Assembly: GCA_964475735.1 (NCBI GenBank)
Contig: CAYYYI010000035.1
Location: 1-20,992 of the forward strand
Direction of reading: 5' to 3'
Source of the DNA: UCB2 sp964475735
GTDB taxonomy: Bacteria > Chloroflexota > Dehalococcoidia > Tepidiformales > Tepidiformaceae
Length of the DNA stretch: 20,992 nt
The stretch's first letter is position 1, and each line of letters opens with the position of its first letter. This document shows positions 1-7,565 of this stretch, in pieces. A program made the translations under genes and the position numbers. The notes below the pieces were generated by a model. It was not told the origin of the DNA. It did not search any database and saw only the letters and a list, made by a program, of their open reading frames with translations.

Positions 1-173
1 TTCGCCTTGCGCGCGAAGTCGCTCATGTCGTCGCTGCCGAGCTTCATCTTCGAGCTTCGCCAGCGCTTGAGCAGGGCGCGGTCCTTGTCGGGTAGCCCCG
101 CGCCGTCAGCAATGCGGTTGATGATGACGCTGAACGCCTCGGCCAGTTCGTCGTCTGTAAAGCGGACTTCCAT
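1..173 (-). CDS. Small helical hypothetical protein, C-terminus outside the window
   Basis: I do not recognise this family. The ATG at 173 opens a frame that runs off the left edge after 57 residues (MEVRFTDDELAEAF...). It is short, charged and probably all-helical, with a central GLPDKDRALLKRWR segment. That segment resembles GLSDEAKEAIRRWR in the protein encoded just upstream, so the two are probably tandem paralogues. Only 2 nt separate the upstream stop (176-178) from this ATG, which indicates one operon and coupled translation. No catalytic motif, signal peptide or membrane segment is visible in the part seen. Confidence 0.6.
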   Translation of the reverse strand, partial: MEVRFTDDELAEAFSVIINRIADGAGLPDKDRALLKRWRSSKMKLGSDDMSDFARKA

Positions 174-175
174 GG

Positions 176-430
176 CTACTTCCTCACCGTTTCGGCGCGG
201 CCGCCGTGGAGCTTGACGCGGCGCAAGAACTTGGCGTCGAGCCGGGCGTTGAGGGCGGCGTTGATCTCTTCTGTCAGCTTCTGCATCGCGGGACTTTTCT
301 CGTCGCACTCAAGGCGCCAGCGGCGGATGGCCTCTTTCGCCTCGTCGGAAAGGCCGGCGTTGTCGATGGCCACAGCACTGGCAAGCATCATGAGCGACCA
401 GGCTTCGGGTTCTTCGAGCAGGACTATCAT
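176..430 (-). CDS. Small hypothetical protein (84 aa), paralogue of its downstream neighbour
   Basis: Function unknown. The 84-residue protein is charged and predicted helical. Residues about 26-41 (GLSDEAKEAIRRWR) match the equivalent segment of the next gene downstream. The C-terminal third is rich in Arg and Lys (LDAKFLRRVKLHGGR). It starts at the ATG at 430, 3 nt after the stop codon of the crotonase-like gene, and ends 2 nt before the next ATG, so all three minus-strand genes look co-transcribed. No transmembrane or signal sequence is seen. Coding status rests on this tight operon packing and on similarity to the neighbour. Confidence 0.6.
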   Translation of the reverse strand: MIVLLEEPEAWSLMMLASAVAIDNAGLSDEAKEAIRRWRLECDEKSPAMQKLTEEINAALNARLDAKFLRRVKLHGGRAETVRK

Positions 431-433
431 GCG

Positions 434-1087
434 TTACTCACCTGTGAATTGGGGTGGGCGCTTTTCGATGAAGGCGCGGACACCCTCAGCGCGATCTTTG
501 GTGGTCTGGAGCAGCAAGGTCAAATCGGTCTCAAAGCGGAGGGCCTGTTCGAAGTCCATCTTGAGCCCCCGCCAGACGGCTTCTTTTGCCAGCCGCACCG
601 CGATTGGGCCGCGCGACGCTATCACCCCGGCAAGCCGTGTTGCCCGCTCAAGCGCACCTCCCGGCGGGGCGACAAGGGAGACGAGCCCGGCTTCGAACGC
701 CGCGGCCGCGGGCAGGGTGGAGGGCAGCCCCTCGCCCCCGAGCAGCCGCTGCCGCTCCCGCGCGTAGCCCTCGCCCACGAGGGCAAGATCAAGGGTGCTC
801 GTCTCATCGCAGACGCGGACGTCGCAGGCGAGGGCCACATCCAGCCACGAGCCGGCAATCATCCCTTCGAAGGCGAAAACGAGCGGCAGAGGAAACCGCT
901 CGAACCAGAGCAGGTCGTCCCCGGCATAGGCCTCGGCGCCCGTGCCCGGCCGCGGGGCGTGCAGCACCACCACGTGCGCTCCGCCGGGGTCGCGGAGCAC
1001 TTCCAGGCGTTCGCGCAGGTCCGCGGGCGCGGGCAGGGTGTCGAGCGTGAGGACGGGCGCTGTGTCGCCCGCGGCAGGGGGAGCCAT
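434..1087 (-). CDS. Divergent enoyl-CoA hydratase/isomerase (crotonase) family protein
   Basis: This 217-residue protein has a crotonase fold. The central GMIAGSWLDVALACDVRV stretch corresponds to the family's G-x-A-x-GGG-x-ELAL-x-CD signature. The C-terminal half (LAGVIASRGPIAVRLAKEAVWRG, then EGVRAFIEKRPPQF) is typical of enoyl-CoA hydratases. It is shorter than the usual 255-265 residues. The N-terminal oxyanion-hole segment (normally AF-x-AGAD) is not recognisable, and the region that should carry the two catalytic Glu residues is altered (DLALVGEGYARERQRL). Fold assignment is good, but hydratase activity is doubtful. I chose the ATG at 1087 (MAPPAAGD) because the frame upstream of it is low-complexity Arg-rich sequence. 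It heads a three-gene minus-strand unit. Confidence 0.7.
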   Translation of the reverse strand: MAPPAAGDTAPVLTLDTLPAPADLRERLEVLRDPGGAHVVVLHAPRPGTGAEAYAGDDLLWFERFPLPLVFAFEGMIAGSWLDVALACDVRVCDETSTLDLALVGEGYARERQRLLGGEGLPSTLPAAAAFEAGLVSLVAPPGGALERATRLAGVIASRGPIAVRLAKEAVWRGLKMDFEQALRFETDLTLLLQTTKDRAEGVRAFIEKRPPQFTGE

Positions 1088-1204
1088 GAGCCTAGGGTAG
1101 CGGCCGCGCCGCCGCGGCGCGATGTTGCGGGTGCGGCGGCGACCGGACATCATGGGCTCGCCAATATTGCACAACTGCGGCCGCGAGCCGCGCCCGAGGA
1201 CCCC

Positions 1205-1705
1205 ATGGCCGATCTGACTGCCCAAACGCCCACAGAAGCCGAAAAGACCGGGTGGCTACACGACCGCTCGCGCATCCCCGCGCGCCCCGCCACCTCCGCA
1301 CAGGACCTCCATCTCCGCTACCGTGGCTGGCTGCTCGGCCTCGTGCTGGCGCTTGGCCTGACGGCGCTGGCGTTCCAGACCCGGGCCTCGTGGGAGAGTC
1401 ACCGCGACTGGGTGGTGCCGATGACGGTGCCCTTCTGGGCCTCCGCCGGGATCGCGCTGGGGCTTCTCGTTGACGGGCGGCGGTGGAAGGCAGCTGCCCC
1501 CGGGATTGTCCTGCTTGTCGTGGCCCTTGTGCTCACCGGGCTGAACGTCTGGCGCGGAACGGAGACCGATGGCCAGGACAACTGGCGCGACGCGCTCAGC
1601 ATCGTCGCAGGGGTCACTCTCGGGTTCATGGTCGTGGCCCTGCTGGCGGGGCTCATCTGGTCCGAGCTTGCGGGCCCGAAGGAAGAGCAGCCTCCCGCCG
1701 AATAG
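1205..1705 (+). CDS. Four-helix integral membrane protein, hypothetical
   Basis: A 166-residue protein starting at ATG 1205 (MADLTAQTPTEAEK). A hydrophilic N-terminus of about 40 residues is followed by four hydrophobic helices, at about residues 43-60, 72-90, 98-116 and 130-152, and a short charged tail (GPKEEQPPAE). No family motif is recognised. The frame is open for another 1 kb upstream, but that part lies antisense to the crotonase-like and small minus-strand genes and is GC-driven, so only the part from 1205 is called. It stops 10 nt before the convergent phosphorylase stop codon. Confidence 0.65.
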   Translation: MADLTAQTPTEAEKTGWLHDRSRIPARPATSAQDLHLRYRGWLLGLVLALGLTALAFQTRASWESHRDWVVPMTVPFWASAGIALGLLVDGRRWKAAAPGIVLLVVALVLTGLNVWRGTETDGQDNWRDALSIVAGVTLGFMVVALLAGLIWSELAGPKEEQPPAE

Positions 1706-1715
1706 GCGCGCCCGG

Positions 1716-2420
1716 TCAGGACAGGAGAGCGGCGGCGCCCAACCCGAGGGCAATGAGGTCGCCGGTCGCGGCCGCAATCGCCTCATCGCTGGCCCACGAG
1801 GTGCGGTCGCTCACGTCATCGACAACGAGGCAGGCAGCGCCCGCGCGCAGGCCCCGATGCAGCGCCACGGTGAAGATGGCCGCGGCCTCCATTTCGACGG
1901 CGAGCACACCGCGGCCGCGCCACGTTTCCCACGTTTCGGGCTGGCGGTAGAACGCGTCCTGCGAGACGAGCAGACCGGTGTGGCACGTCCGGGTCACGTT
2001 GGCTGATGCATCAACCAGCGCCTGCGTCACCGCGAAGCTGGCGGCGGGGGCGAAGTCGTCCCCGTTGACGTACTGGCGGGTTGTGCCGTCGGCGCCCACG
2101 GCCGCGGTGGCGATGACGATGTCGAGCACATTCACGCCGGGTGCAATCACGCCACAGGTCCCGAGGCGGATGACCGTCTGCACGCCGAGATCAGCAAGCT
2201 CTTCGACCACGATCGCCGCCGAGGGGCCGCCCATCCCCGTCGTCTGCACCGAGACGGGGCTTCCCCTGTGCGACCCGGTGAATCCCAGCAGCCCACGGTT
2301 CTCGTTGTAGGTTCGGGCGCCTTCGAGCTCCCCGGCGATGCGGAAAGCGCGCGCGGGATCGCCCACGAGCAGTGCGATGGGCGCCACGTCGCCGGGGCGG
2401 GCGCGGATGTGCAGGGGCAT
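1716..2420 (-). CDS. deoD: Nucleoside phosphorylase, DeoD-type purine nucleoside phosphorylase
   Basis: Phosphorolysis of purine nucleosides to free base and ribose-1-phosphate (purine salvage, cytosolic, hexameric in the family). The length of 234 aa matches DeoD. Visible family features are His4 in the N-terminus, the phosphate-binding GDPAR (20-24), R42 in NENRG, RLGTCG (85-90), the VEMEAAA ribose/base segment (175-181) and SD at 204-205 in DDVSDR. I do not see a clear equivalent of the second base-side Arg of E. coli DeoD, so substrate preference (purine versus uridine) is uncertain. The ATG at 2420 lies 2 nt after the methyltransferase stop, so the two genes are probably translated together. 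Confidence 0.85.
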   Translation of the reverse strand: MPLHIRARPGDVAPIALLVGDPARAFRIAGELEGARTYNENRGLLGFTGSHRGSPVSVQTTGMGGPSAAIVVEELADLGVQTVIRLGTCGVIAPGVNVLDIVIATAAVGADGTTRQYVNGDDFAPAASFAVTQALVDASANVTRTCHTGLLVSQDAFYRQPETWETWRGRGVLAVEMEAAAIFTVALHRGLRAGAACLVVDDVSDRTSWASDEAIAAATGDLIALGLGAAALLS

Positions 2421-2422
2421 GG

Positions 2423-3106
2423 TCACCCCCGCCCGAACACGAAGAGCCCGTGCCCCTGTTCGTTCCGCTCGTACGACTGGACGAGCATTGCCAACAGGTC
2501 GAGTTGGCCCAGGTAGCCCTGCTTGCCGTAGCGCGCTTCGTAGCGCGACCGGTGGGCGACCATGGCGGCCTCTGCGTTCCGCCAGGTCTGGAGGGCGTCG
2601 AGCGACATTGGCCGGTGCGCCCGCATCTCCCAGCCGAGCGCGGTCCACTCCTCGATGAACGCCTCTACCCCGCCGCGGGCGTCGGTAGGCACTTCGCAGC
2701 ACACGCAGATGGTGGCGGGGGAAGCAGCCACGCGGGTCATCTCGCGCGGGGCAATCATGCTATCGAGGCTCCACACGCTGGCGAACGCGCCTCCGCGGAA
2801 GGGCAGCTTCGCCGTCGAGGCGGCCACCCAGGCAACTTCCTGGCCGTCCGGCATAGCCCGCCCGGCGGCCAGGAAATCAACATTTAAATCCATGGCGACG
2901 GCGGCCGCGCCGGTTTCCGCGGCCGCGAGGCGCGCCGCGGCCCCCACGAAAGCTCCGCAGTCGAGCATCCGCGCGCCGGGGCGAAGGCCGCTGCGCTCCA
3001 GCAACCAGCGCGTCGCGTCGATCCCGCCGACGTGGTTGTGCTCGCCCAGGAAGTCGATCCACCAGGCCGGGTACTCGGCCACCAGCGCGTCGAAGACGTC
3101 ACTCAC
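2423..3106 (-). CDS. SAM-dependent methyltransferase-like protein
   Basis: A 227-residue class I Rossmann methyltransferase-like protein. The glycine-rich motif I is MLDCGAFVGAAAR, an unusual version of D-x-G-x-G-x-G in which the middle Gly is replaced. The acidic end of strand beta2 is visible as AMDLN, and the motif IV/post-motif region is PFRGGAFASVWSLDSM. The C-terminal half (WTALGWEMRAHRPMSL) is typical of methyltransferases acting on small molecules. The GTG at 3106 is preferred because a G-rich Shine-Dalgarno-like stretch precedes it; an upstream TTG at 3193 would crowd the divergent promoter. It is encoded 2 nt upstream of the nucleoside phosphorylase. Substrate unknown. Confidence 0.65.
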   Translation of the reverse strand: MSDVFDALVAEYPAWWIDFLGEHNHVGGIDATRWLLERSGLRPGARMLDCGAFVGAAARLAAAETGAAAVAMDLNVDFLAAGRAMPDGQEVAWVAASTAKLPFRGGAFASVWSLDSMIAPREMTRVAASPATICVCCEVPTDARGGVEAFIEEWTALGWEMRAHRPMSLDALQTWRNAEAAMVAHRSRYEARYGKQGYLGQLDLLAMLVQSYERNEQGHGLFVFGRG

Positions 3107-3152
3107 CCCCGGAGAGTAGCGCAGTCGGCGGCTGCGGGCCGCTTCCGCGACT

Positions 3153-3181
3153 TTGACCGCGCCCCGGCCCACCGTTAGATT
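3153..3181 (+). promoter_or_regulatory. Sigma70-like promoter of the 3208-8045 operon
   Basis: TTGACC (3153-3158), a 17-nt spacer, then TAGATT (3176-3181). This matches 5 of 6 bases of the -35 consensus and 4 of 6 of the -10 consensus (TAnnnT type). It lies in the intergenic gap, and a CGGAG ribosome-binding site (3195-3199) stands 8 nt before the ATG at 3208. Confidence 0.55.
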
Positions 3182-3207
3182 CGCCCCAAACAACCGGAGC
3201 CAACGCC

Positions 3208-4299
3208 ATGCTCACCCCGGCCGACGAGTACCTCATCCACCAGACGCCGTTCACATTCGACTCGGTGTTCACCAGCGACAAGAACTTCTACGATCGCTAC
3301 TTCTTCAACGGCTATAGCCGGGATGGCTCGGTCTACTTCGCCGTCGCCATGGGCTGCTACCCGAACCTGGGCGTAATGGACGCGGCCATCGCGGTCGTCT
3401 ACCAGGGGAAGCAGCGCTGCGTGCGCGCTTCCCGGGCCCTGGGGACAGACCGCATGGAAACGCGCGTGGGGCCGATCAGCGTTCAGGTCGTCGAGCCCTA
3501 CCGGAAGCTGCGGCTGAGGGTGGCGAAGAACAAGTGGGGCATCCAGGGCGACCTCGTCTTCGAAGCGCGCGCCGTGCCGGTCGAAGAGGCGCACTTCTAC
3601 CGCCGCACCGGCAACAACGTCGCCATGGACTACACGCGCATGACCCAGCACGGGTCGTGGACCGGGAAGCTCTCGCTCGACGGGAAGGCGTTCGACCTTT
3701 CGACCCCCTGGTGGGCAACCAGGGACCACTCGTGGGGGATCCGGAACGTTGGCGGGCGGGATCTGCGGGGCGCGCCGCCGACCGAACCGCCACAGTTCTT
3801 CTGGAACTGGGCCCCCTGCCACTTCGATGATCTCTGCGTGCTCTTCACGGTCTCCGAATACCCCGACGGCACGCGCTGGCATGAGTCGGGCGTGATCATG
3901 AAGCCGTACCCGGAGGGCACGAAGGAGGATACGGCTGTCGACCACGACCTTGTCTTCCGCAGCGGCACGCGGCACCTGGAGTCGGCGAAGCTCTACTTCC
4001 GGCCGAAGAGCGGCGCAGAGTCGGTGATGACGGTGAAGCCGATGTACAGCTTCCTCATGAAGGGCATCGGCTACGGCGACCCGAAGTGGGGACACGGCAT
4101 GTGGGTGGGTCCGGACGAGGTGGAGGGCGTCGAGTACGACCTGGCGAAGGAGAGCCCGATGGACCCCTCGAACCTGCATGTGCAGCAGATCTCCGAGGTC
4201 ACAATCGGCAAGCGCAAGGGGCTGGGGCTCTACGAGATCATCGCCATCGGTCCCGTGGAGAAGTACGGGCTCAAGGGCCTGCTCGACCCCGCCCCGTAG
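3208..4299 (+). CDS. AttH/CrtC-like lipocalin-fold protein (DUF7064/DUF7065 type)
   Basis: A 363-residue soluble protein. The RDHSWGIRNVGG segment (about residues 172-183) is the hallmark of the two-lobed lipocalin-like group related to AttH and hydroxyneurosporene synthase (CrtC), in which D-x-SWG-x-R is conserved. Many aromatic residues in alternating patterns (QFFWNWAPCHF, MYSFLMKGIGYG) fit a beta-barrel fold. No signal peptide is visible. Such proteins often sit near CoA-transferases, SDR enzymes and LLM oxidoreductases, as here. A role in handling hydrophobic or polyketide/terpenoid-like substrates is inference; the reaction is unknown. It is the first gene of the operon, with a promoter at 3153-3181. 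Confidence 0.65.
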   Translation: MLTPADEYLIHQTPFTFDSVFTSDKNFYDRYFFNGYSRDGSVYFAVAMGCYPNLGVMDAAIAVVYQGKQRCVRASRALGTDRMETRVGPISVQVVEPYRKLRLRVAKNKWGIQGDLVFEARAVPVEEAHFYRRTGNNVAMDYTRMTQHGSWTGKLSLDGKAFDLSTPWWATRDHSWGIRNVGGRDLRGAPPTEPPQFFWNWAPCHFDDLCVLFTVSEYPDGTRWHESGVIMKPYPEGTKEDTAVDHDLVFRSGTRHLESAKLYFRPKSGAESVMTVKPMYSFLMKGIGYGDPKWGHGMWVGPDEVEGVEYDLAKESPMDPSNLHVQQISEVTIGKRKGLGLYEIIAIGPVEKYGLKGLLDPAP

Positions 4300-4340
4300 C
4301 CGCAGGAGCCTCGCCCCGTTGGGGCAGAAGGAGCGCGAGT

Positions 4341-4592
4341 ATGGAGATGGACGAACGCGAGCGCCGCGTGCAGGAGATTGTTGCCCGGCCTTACCGGAAG
4401 GTGATAAGCGGGGACGATGTCGAGGGCTACCTGGCCGAAGCGCCCGAGTTGCCCGGGTGTGTTACGGCCGGAGAGACTGTGGAGGAGGCCCTGGAGATGC
4501 TCCGGGACGCCATGGAAGGGTGGGTGGAGTGCGCTCTGCTGGCCGGCGAAGAGATCCCTGAGCCCGCGGCGTCCCTGCGGCTGAGCGCGTAG
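4341..4592 (+). CDS. HicB-like antitoxin-fold protein, no HicA partner
   Basis: An 83-residue protein with the UPF0150/HicB signature: GYLAEAPELPGCVTAGETVE, then EALEMLRDAMEGWVECAL. In HicAB systems HicB is a partial RNase H-fold antitoxin that blocks the double-stranded RNA-binding toxin HicA and represses its own operon. Here there is no room for a HicA gene: 41 nt lie upstream and 98 nt downstream, and no HicA-like frame is visible. It also lacks a visible C-terminal DNA-binding helix-turn-helix or ribbon-helix-helix domain. It is therefore a solitary HicB-domain protein. A strong ribosome-binding site (GAAGGAG, 4327-4333) precedes the ATG. Confidence 0.75.
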   Translation: MEMDERERRVQEIVARPYRKVISGDDVEGYLAEAPELPGCVTAGETVEEALEMLRDAMEGWVECALLAGEEIPEPAASLRLSA

Positions 4593-4690
4593 CCGGGCCG
4601 TCCGCTCGCACGGCCGTCCCGCGTCCGGCTGCCCCGCTTCCGGGTGCAGCGGAGTAGACTGCGCAACAGCAGTTCTGCAGGGGGTTCTCT

Positions 4691-5908
4691 ATGCCCGCGC
4701 TCGATGGCATGCGCGTGCTCGATCTCACCCAGTGGGAGGCGGGCACCACTTCGACCCAGTACCTCGCGTGGTTCGGCGCCGACGTCGTGAAGGTGGAACT
4801 GCCCGGCGTGGGCGACCCCGGCCGCCACACTACCGGGCCTGACCACGATTCGCTCTACTTCATGAGCTTCAACAACAACAAGCGCAGCGTCGCCATCAAC
4901 CTCGGCACGTCGAAGGGCCGGAAGCTCTTCCTTGACCTGCTGCCGAAGTTCGACGTGGTCGTCGAGAACTTCACCCTCGGCGCCATGGAGAAGCTGGGCC
5001 TGGGCTACGGCGTGCTGAAGGCCGCCAACCCGGCAATCATCTACGCGACCATCAAGGGCTTCGGCACGCACGGGCCCTACGCGCAGTTCAAGTGCATGGA
5101 CATGGTAGCCCAGGCCGCGGGCGGCGCGTTCAGCGTCACCGGCCCGGCCGAAGGGCCACCGACCAGGCCCGGCGCAACCTTCGCCGATACCGGCTCAGGG
5201 ATGCACTGCGCGATGGGCATCCTCGCCGCCTACATCCAGCGGCAGCGCACCGGCCAGGGGCAGATGGTCGAAATCGCGATGCAGGAAACCATCGCCAGCT
5301 TCATGCGCGAGCCGATGTCCCAGCGCGAGTACCGATCGAGCCCGATCACGCGCCGCGGCAACCGCACTGTTTCGCCCACCGACATCTACGAATGCGCCCC
5401 CGGCGGCCCGAACGACTACATCTACATCATGTGCGTGAACACGCGCATGTTCGACGCACTCATCACCGCCATCGGCAAGCCCGAACTGGGCGCCGACCCA
5501 CGCTTCCACACGGTGCGCGACCGCCATCAGCACGGCGACATCCTCCACGAGGAGATCGCCAGCTGGACCCGCCAGCGCACCAAGTTCGAAGCGATGGAGA
5601 CGATCGCCGCGGCGGGGGTGCCCTGCAGCGCCGTCCACGACACGGAGGACATCCTCCACAGCCGCCATCTCCAGGCCCGCAACATGGTCCGCACACTCCA
5701 TCACCCGGTGAATGGCGACGTTCAGTTGCTGGCCCCGCCCATCCATCTCTCCGAGTCGGAGGTCGAGATGGTGCCCTCGCCACTCTTGGGGCAGCACACC
5801 GCCGAAGTGCTTTCGGCCGAGCTCGGGCTGAGCGAGGCTGACCTCGCCGCCCTCGCCGAAGACGGCGCTATCGGCCTCGCCCCCGCGTTCGAGACGGCGC
5901 AGGCCTGA
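4691..5908 (+). CDS. Family III CoA-transferase (CaiB/BaiF type)
   Basis: Transfers CoA between carboxylic acids. A 405-residue protein of the usual family length. The N-terminus (MRVLDLTQWEAGTTSTQYLAWFGADVVKVE) is the CoA-binding Rossmann part, followed by NNNKRSVAINL. Asp166 in ATFADTGSGMH is the expected catalytic Asp that forms the acyl anhydride (Asp169 in formyl-CoA transferase). LAAYIQRQRTGQGQMVEIAM follows, as in the family. The C-terminal LRLSESEVE-like tail region (HLSESEVEMVPSPLLGQHT) is also typical. The substrate cannot be read from the sequence. The next gene starts 4 nt after the stop, so it belongs with the LLM oxidoreductase and SDR in a probable acyl-CoA catabolic operon. 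Confidence 0.9.
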   Translation: MPALDGMRVLDLTQWEAGTTSTQYLAWFGADVVKVELPGVGDPGRHTTGPDHDSLYFMSFNNNKRSVAINLGTSKGRKLFLDLLPKFDVVVENFTLGAMEKLGLGYGVLKAANPAIIYATIKGFGTHGPYAQFKCMDMVAQAAGGAFSVTGPAEGPPTRPGATFADTGSGMHCAMGILAAYIQRQRTGQGQMVEIAMQETIASFMREPMSQREYRSSPITRRGNRTVSPTDIYECAPGGPNDYIYIMCVNTRMFDALITAIGKPELGADPRFHTVRDRHQHGDILHEEIASWTRQRTKFEAMETIAAAGVPCSAVHDTEDILHSRHLQARNMVRTLHHPVNGDVQLLAPPIHLSESEVEMVPSPLLGQHTAEVLSAELGLSEADLAALAEDGAIGLAPAFETAQA

Positions 5909-5912
5909 GGCA

Positions 5913-6613
5913 GTGACGAAGGCAATGCGCTTTAGCTTCTGGCCCGGGCCCGCCAACGCATGGGCCGATACGCTCGCCCTCTGCCGCCACGCCGAGGCCA
6001 CCGGCTGGGACGGAGTGTGGTACGCCGACCACTTCATGCCCAACGCCGAGGACGTCAGCGGACCCACGAACGAATGCTTCACGACCCTCGCCGGGCTGGC
6101 CGCGGCCGTTCCCCGCGTCCGCATAGGCTCACTCGTGGCGGGGAACACTTACCGCCACCCGGCCGTGTTGGCCAAGATGGCCGCGGGGATCGACAACATT
6201 AGCGGCGGGCGCATGGTGCTCGGCCTGGGCGCGGGCTGGCAGGAGAACGAGCACGCGGCCTATGGCATCCCCTTCCACACGGTGGGCGGCCGCCTGCGCC
6301 GGCTTGAGGAGGCGTGCCAGGTAGTCCGGGGGCTGTTCGACCACTCCCGGCTGAGCTTCGAAGGCCGCTACTACCGGCTCGACGGCGCGCCGCTGGNNNN
6401 NNNNNNNNNNNNNNNNNNNNNNNNNNNNNNNNNNNNNNNNNNNNNNNNNNNNNNNNNNNNNNNNNNNNNNNNNNNNNNNNNNNNNNNNNNNNNNNNTACG
6501 CTGAGGCGGGCGTCGACGAGGTGATCATCCCCGACTTCAACCTTGGCCGGGGCGAGCGCCGAATCGAGCACCTGGACCAGTTCATCCACGACGCGGCGGT
6601 CTCGTTCCGGTGA
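5913..6613 (+). CDS. LLM-class F420-dependent oxidoreductase, interrupted by an assembly gap
   Basis: Luciferase-like TIM-barrel enzyme that usually uses coenzyme F420 for hydride transfer. The 161 visible N-terminal residues include TGWDGVWYADHFMP, VRIGSLVAGNTYRHPAVLAK, ISGGRMVLGLGAGWQENEH and FEGRYYRLDGAP, all typical of the Rv1855c-like group. After the Ns, 38 residues (YAEAGVDEVIIPDFNLG...) continue to the TGA at 6611-6613. The two parts lie in different frames across the Ns, which only reflects an arbitrary gap length. With family members near 300 aa, roughly 100 codons are probably missing. Start is the GTG at 5913 or the in-frame ATG at 5925. Confidence 0.8.
6397..6496. other. Assembly gap (100 Ns)
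   Basis: Exactly 100 Ns, the usual placeholder for a scaffold gap of unknown size. It falls inside the LLM oxidoreductase gene, whose two parts are otherwise compatible with a single intact gene. Confidence 0.98.
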
Positions 6614-6639
6614 CCGTCGCCGCCGAAGGAGGACCAGAA

Positions 6640-7506
6640 ATGGATGGCCAGGCAAGTAGCGTTGTCATCACCGGCGCATCAACGGGAATCGGGCGGGCAT
6701 GCGCGCTCCGCCTCGACCGCATGGGCTGGCAGGTCTTCGCGGGCGTGCGCAAACCGTCCGACGGCGAGGCGCTGCGCGCCAAAGCTTCCGAGCGGCTGAC
6801 CCCGGTGCAGCTCGACGTCACGGACGAAGCGTCCATTGCCCGGGCAGCAGAACAGGCAGTGGAGGCGACGGGCGACTCAGGGCTTGGAGGGCTGGTGAAC
6901 AACGCCGGGATCTCCGTGGCGGGCCCGCTCGAATTCCTGCCCCTGGAGGACTTCCGGCGCCAGCTCGAAGTGAACGTCACCGGGCAGGTGGCAGTCACGC
7001 AGGCGTTCATGCCGCTCATCCGGCAGGGTAGCGGCCGCATTGTCTTCATGGGCTCCATTAGCGGCAGGCTGGCGACACCATTCATCGGTCCCTACGCCGC
7101 CTCCAAGTTCGCGCTCGAAGCAATCGCCGATGCCCTGCGAATCGAGCTGCGGCCGTGGGGAATCCCGGTCTCCATCGTGGAGCCGGGGAGCATAGCCACA
7201 CCGATCTGGGACAAGGGCCAGGCGGCCGCCGACGAACTGGAGCAGCGAATCTCGCCGCGTGCCCGCGAGCTCTACGATCCGGCGATCGCGGCCGTTCGGC
7301 AGGCGGCCAGGGACGCCGCCGCGCGCGGGGTTCCGCCGGGACGCGTGGCCAGGGCTGTCGCTCACGCCCTCACCGCCAGGCGGCCGAAGACACGCTACCT
7401 GATCGGGAACGATGCCCGCGTGCAACTGGCGCTCGCTTCTCTCCTCCCCGACCGGGCGAGGGACCCCATCGTCAGCCGCATTATGGGGCTGCCCGGGAAG
7501 CCGTAA
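6640..7506 (+). CDS. Short-chain dehydrogenase/reductase (classical SDR)
   Basis: NAD(P)-dependent oxidoreductase of alcohols or ketones, 288 residues. It shows the cofactor motif TGASTGIG near the N-terminus, the LDVTD acidic turn, NNAG (after GGLV), the catalytic Ser in GSISGR and YAASK with the catalytic Tyr and Lys, then VEPGSIATP. The longer C-terminus (RARELYDPAIAAVRQAARD...) and the FAGVRKPSDGEAL segment resemble the retinol dehydrogenase/17-beta-HSD-like subgroup. I chose the ATG at 6640 because AAGGAGG (6626-6632) sits 7 nt upstream; a GTG at 6610 would overlap the previous gene by 4 nt. Confidence 0.88.
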   Translation: MDGQASSVVITGASTGIGRACALRLDRMGWQVFAGVRKPSDGEALRAKASERLTPVQLDVTDEASIARAAEQAVEATGDSGLGGLVNNAGISVAGPLEFLPLEDFRRQLEVNVTGQVAVTQAFMPLIRQGSGRIVFMGSISGRLATPFIGPYAASKFALEAIADALRIELRPWGIPVSIVEPGSIATPIWDKGQAAADELEQRISPRARELYDPAIAAVRQAARDAAARGVPPGRVARAVAHALTARRPKTRYLIGNDARVQLALASLLPDRARDPIVSRIMGLPGKP

Positions 7507-7565
7507 CGGGTCCTACATTGACCCATTGGTTTGCGTAGATGCAATTGTACAGTAAAGACTTGACG

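Noticed and set aside
206..1204. Long plus-strand open frame leading into the membrane protein
   Set aside because: It is antisense to the crotonase-like and small minus-strand genes, Arg/Pro/Gly-rich, with no domain; the credible start is the ATG at 1205.
3175..4179. Minus-strand open frame of about 334 codons opposite the lipocalin-like gene
   Set aside because: Composition is Arg/Val/His-rich shadow sequence typical of high-GC antisense frames; the plus-strand frame has a clear family motif, promoter and ribosome-binding site.
4593..4690. HicA toxin gene next to the HicB-like gene
   Set aside because: The gap is too short for HicA and has no suitable frame; it holds only a weak 6-bp hairpin (4596-4615).
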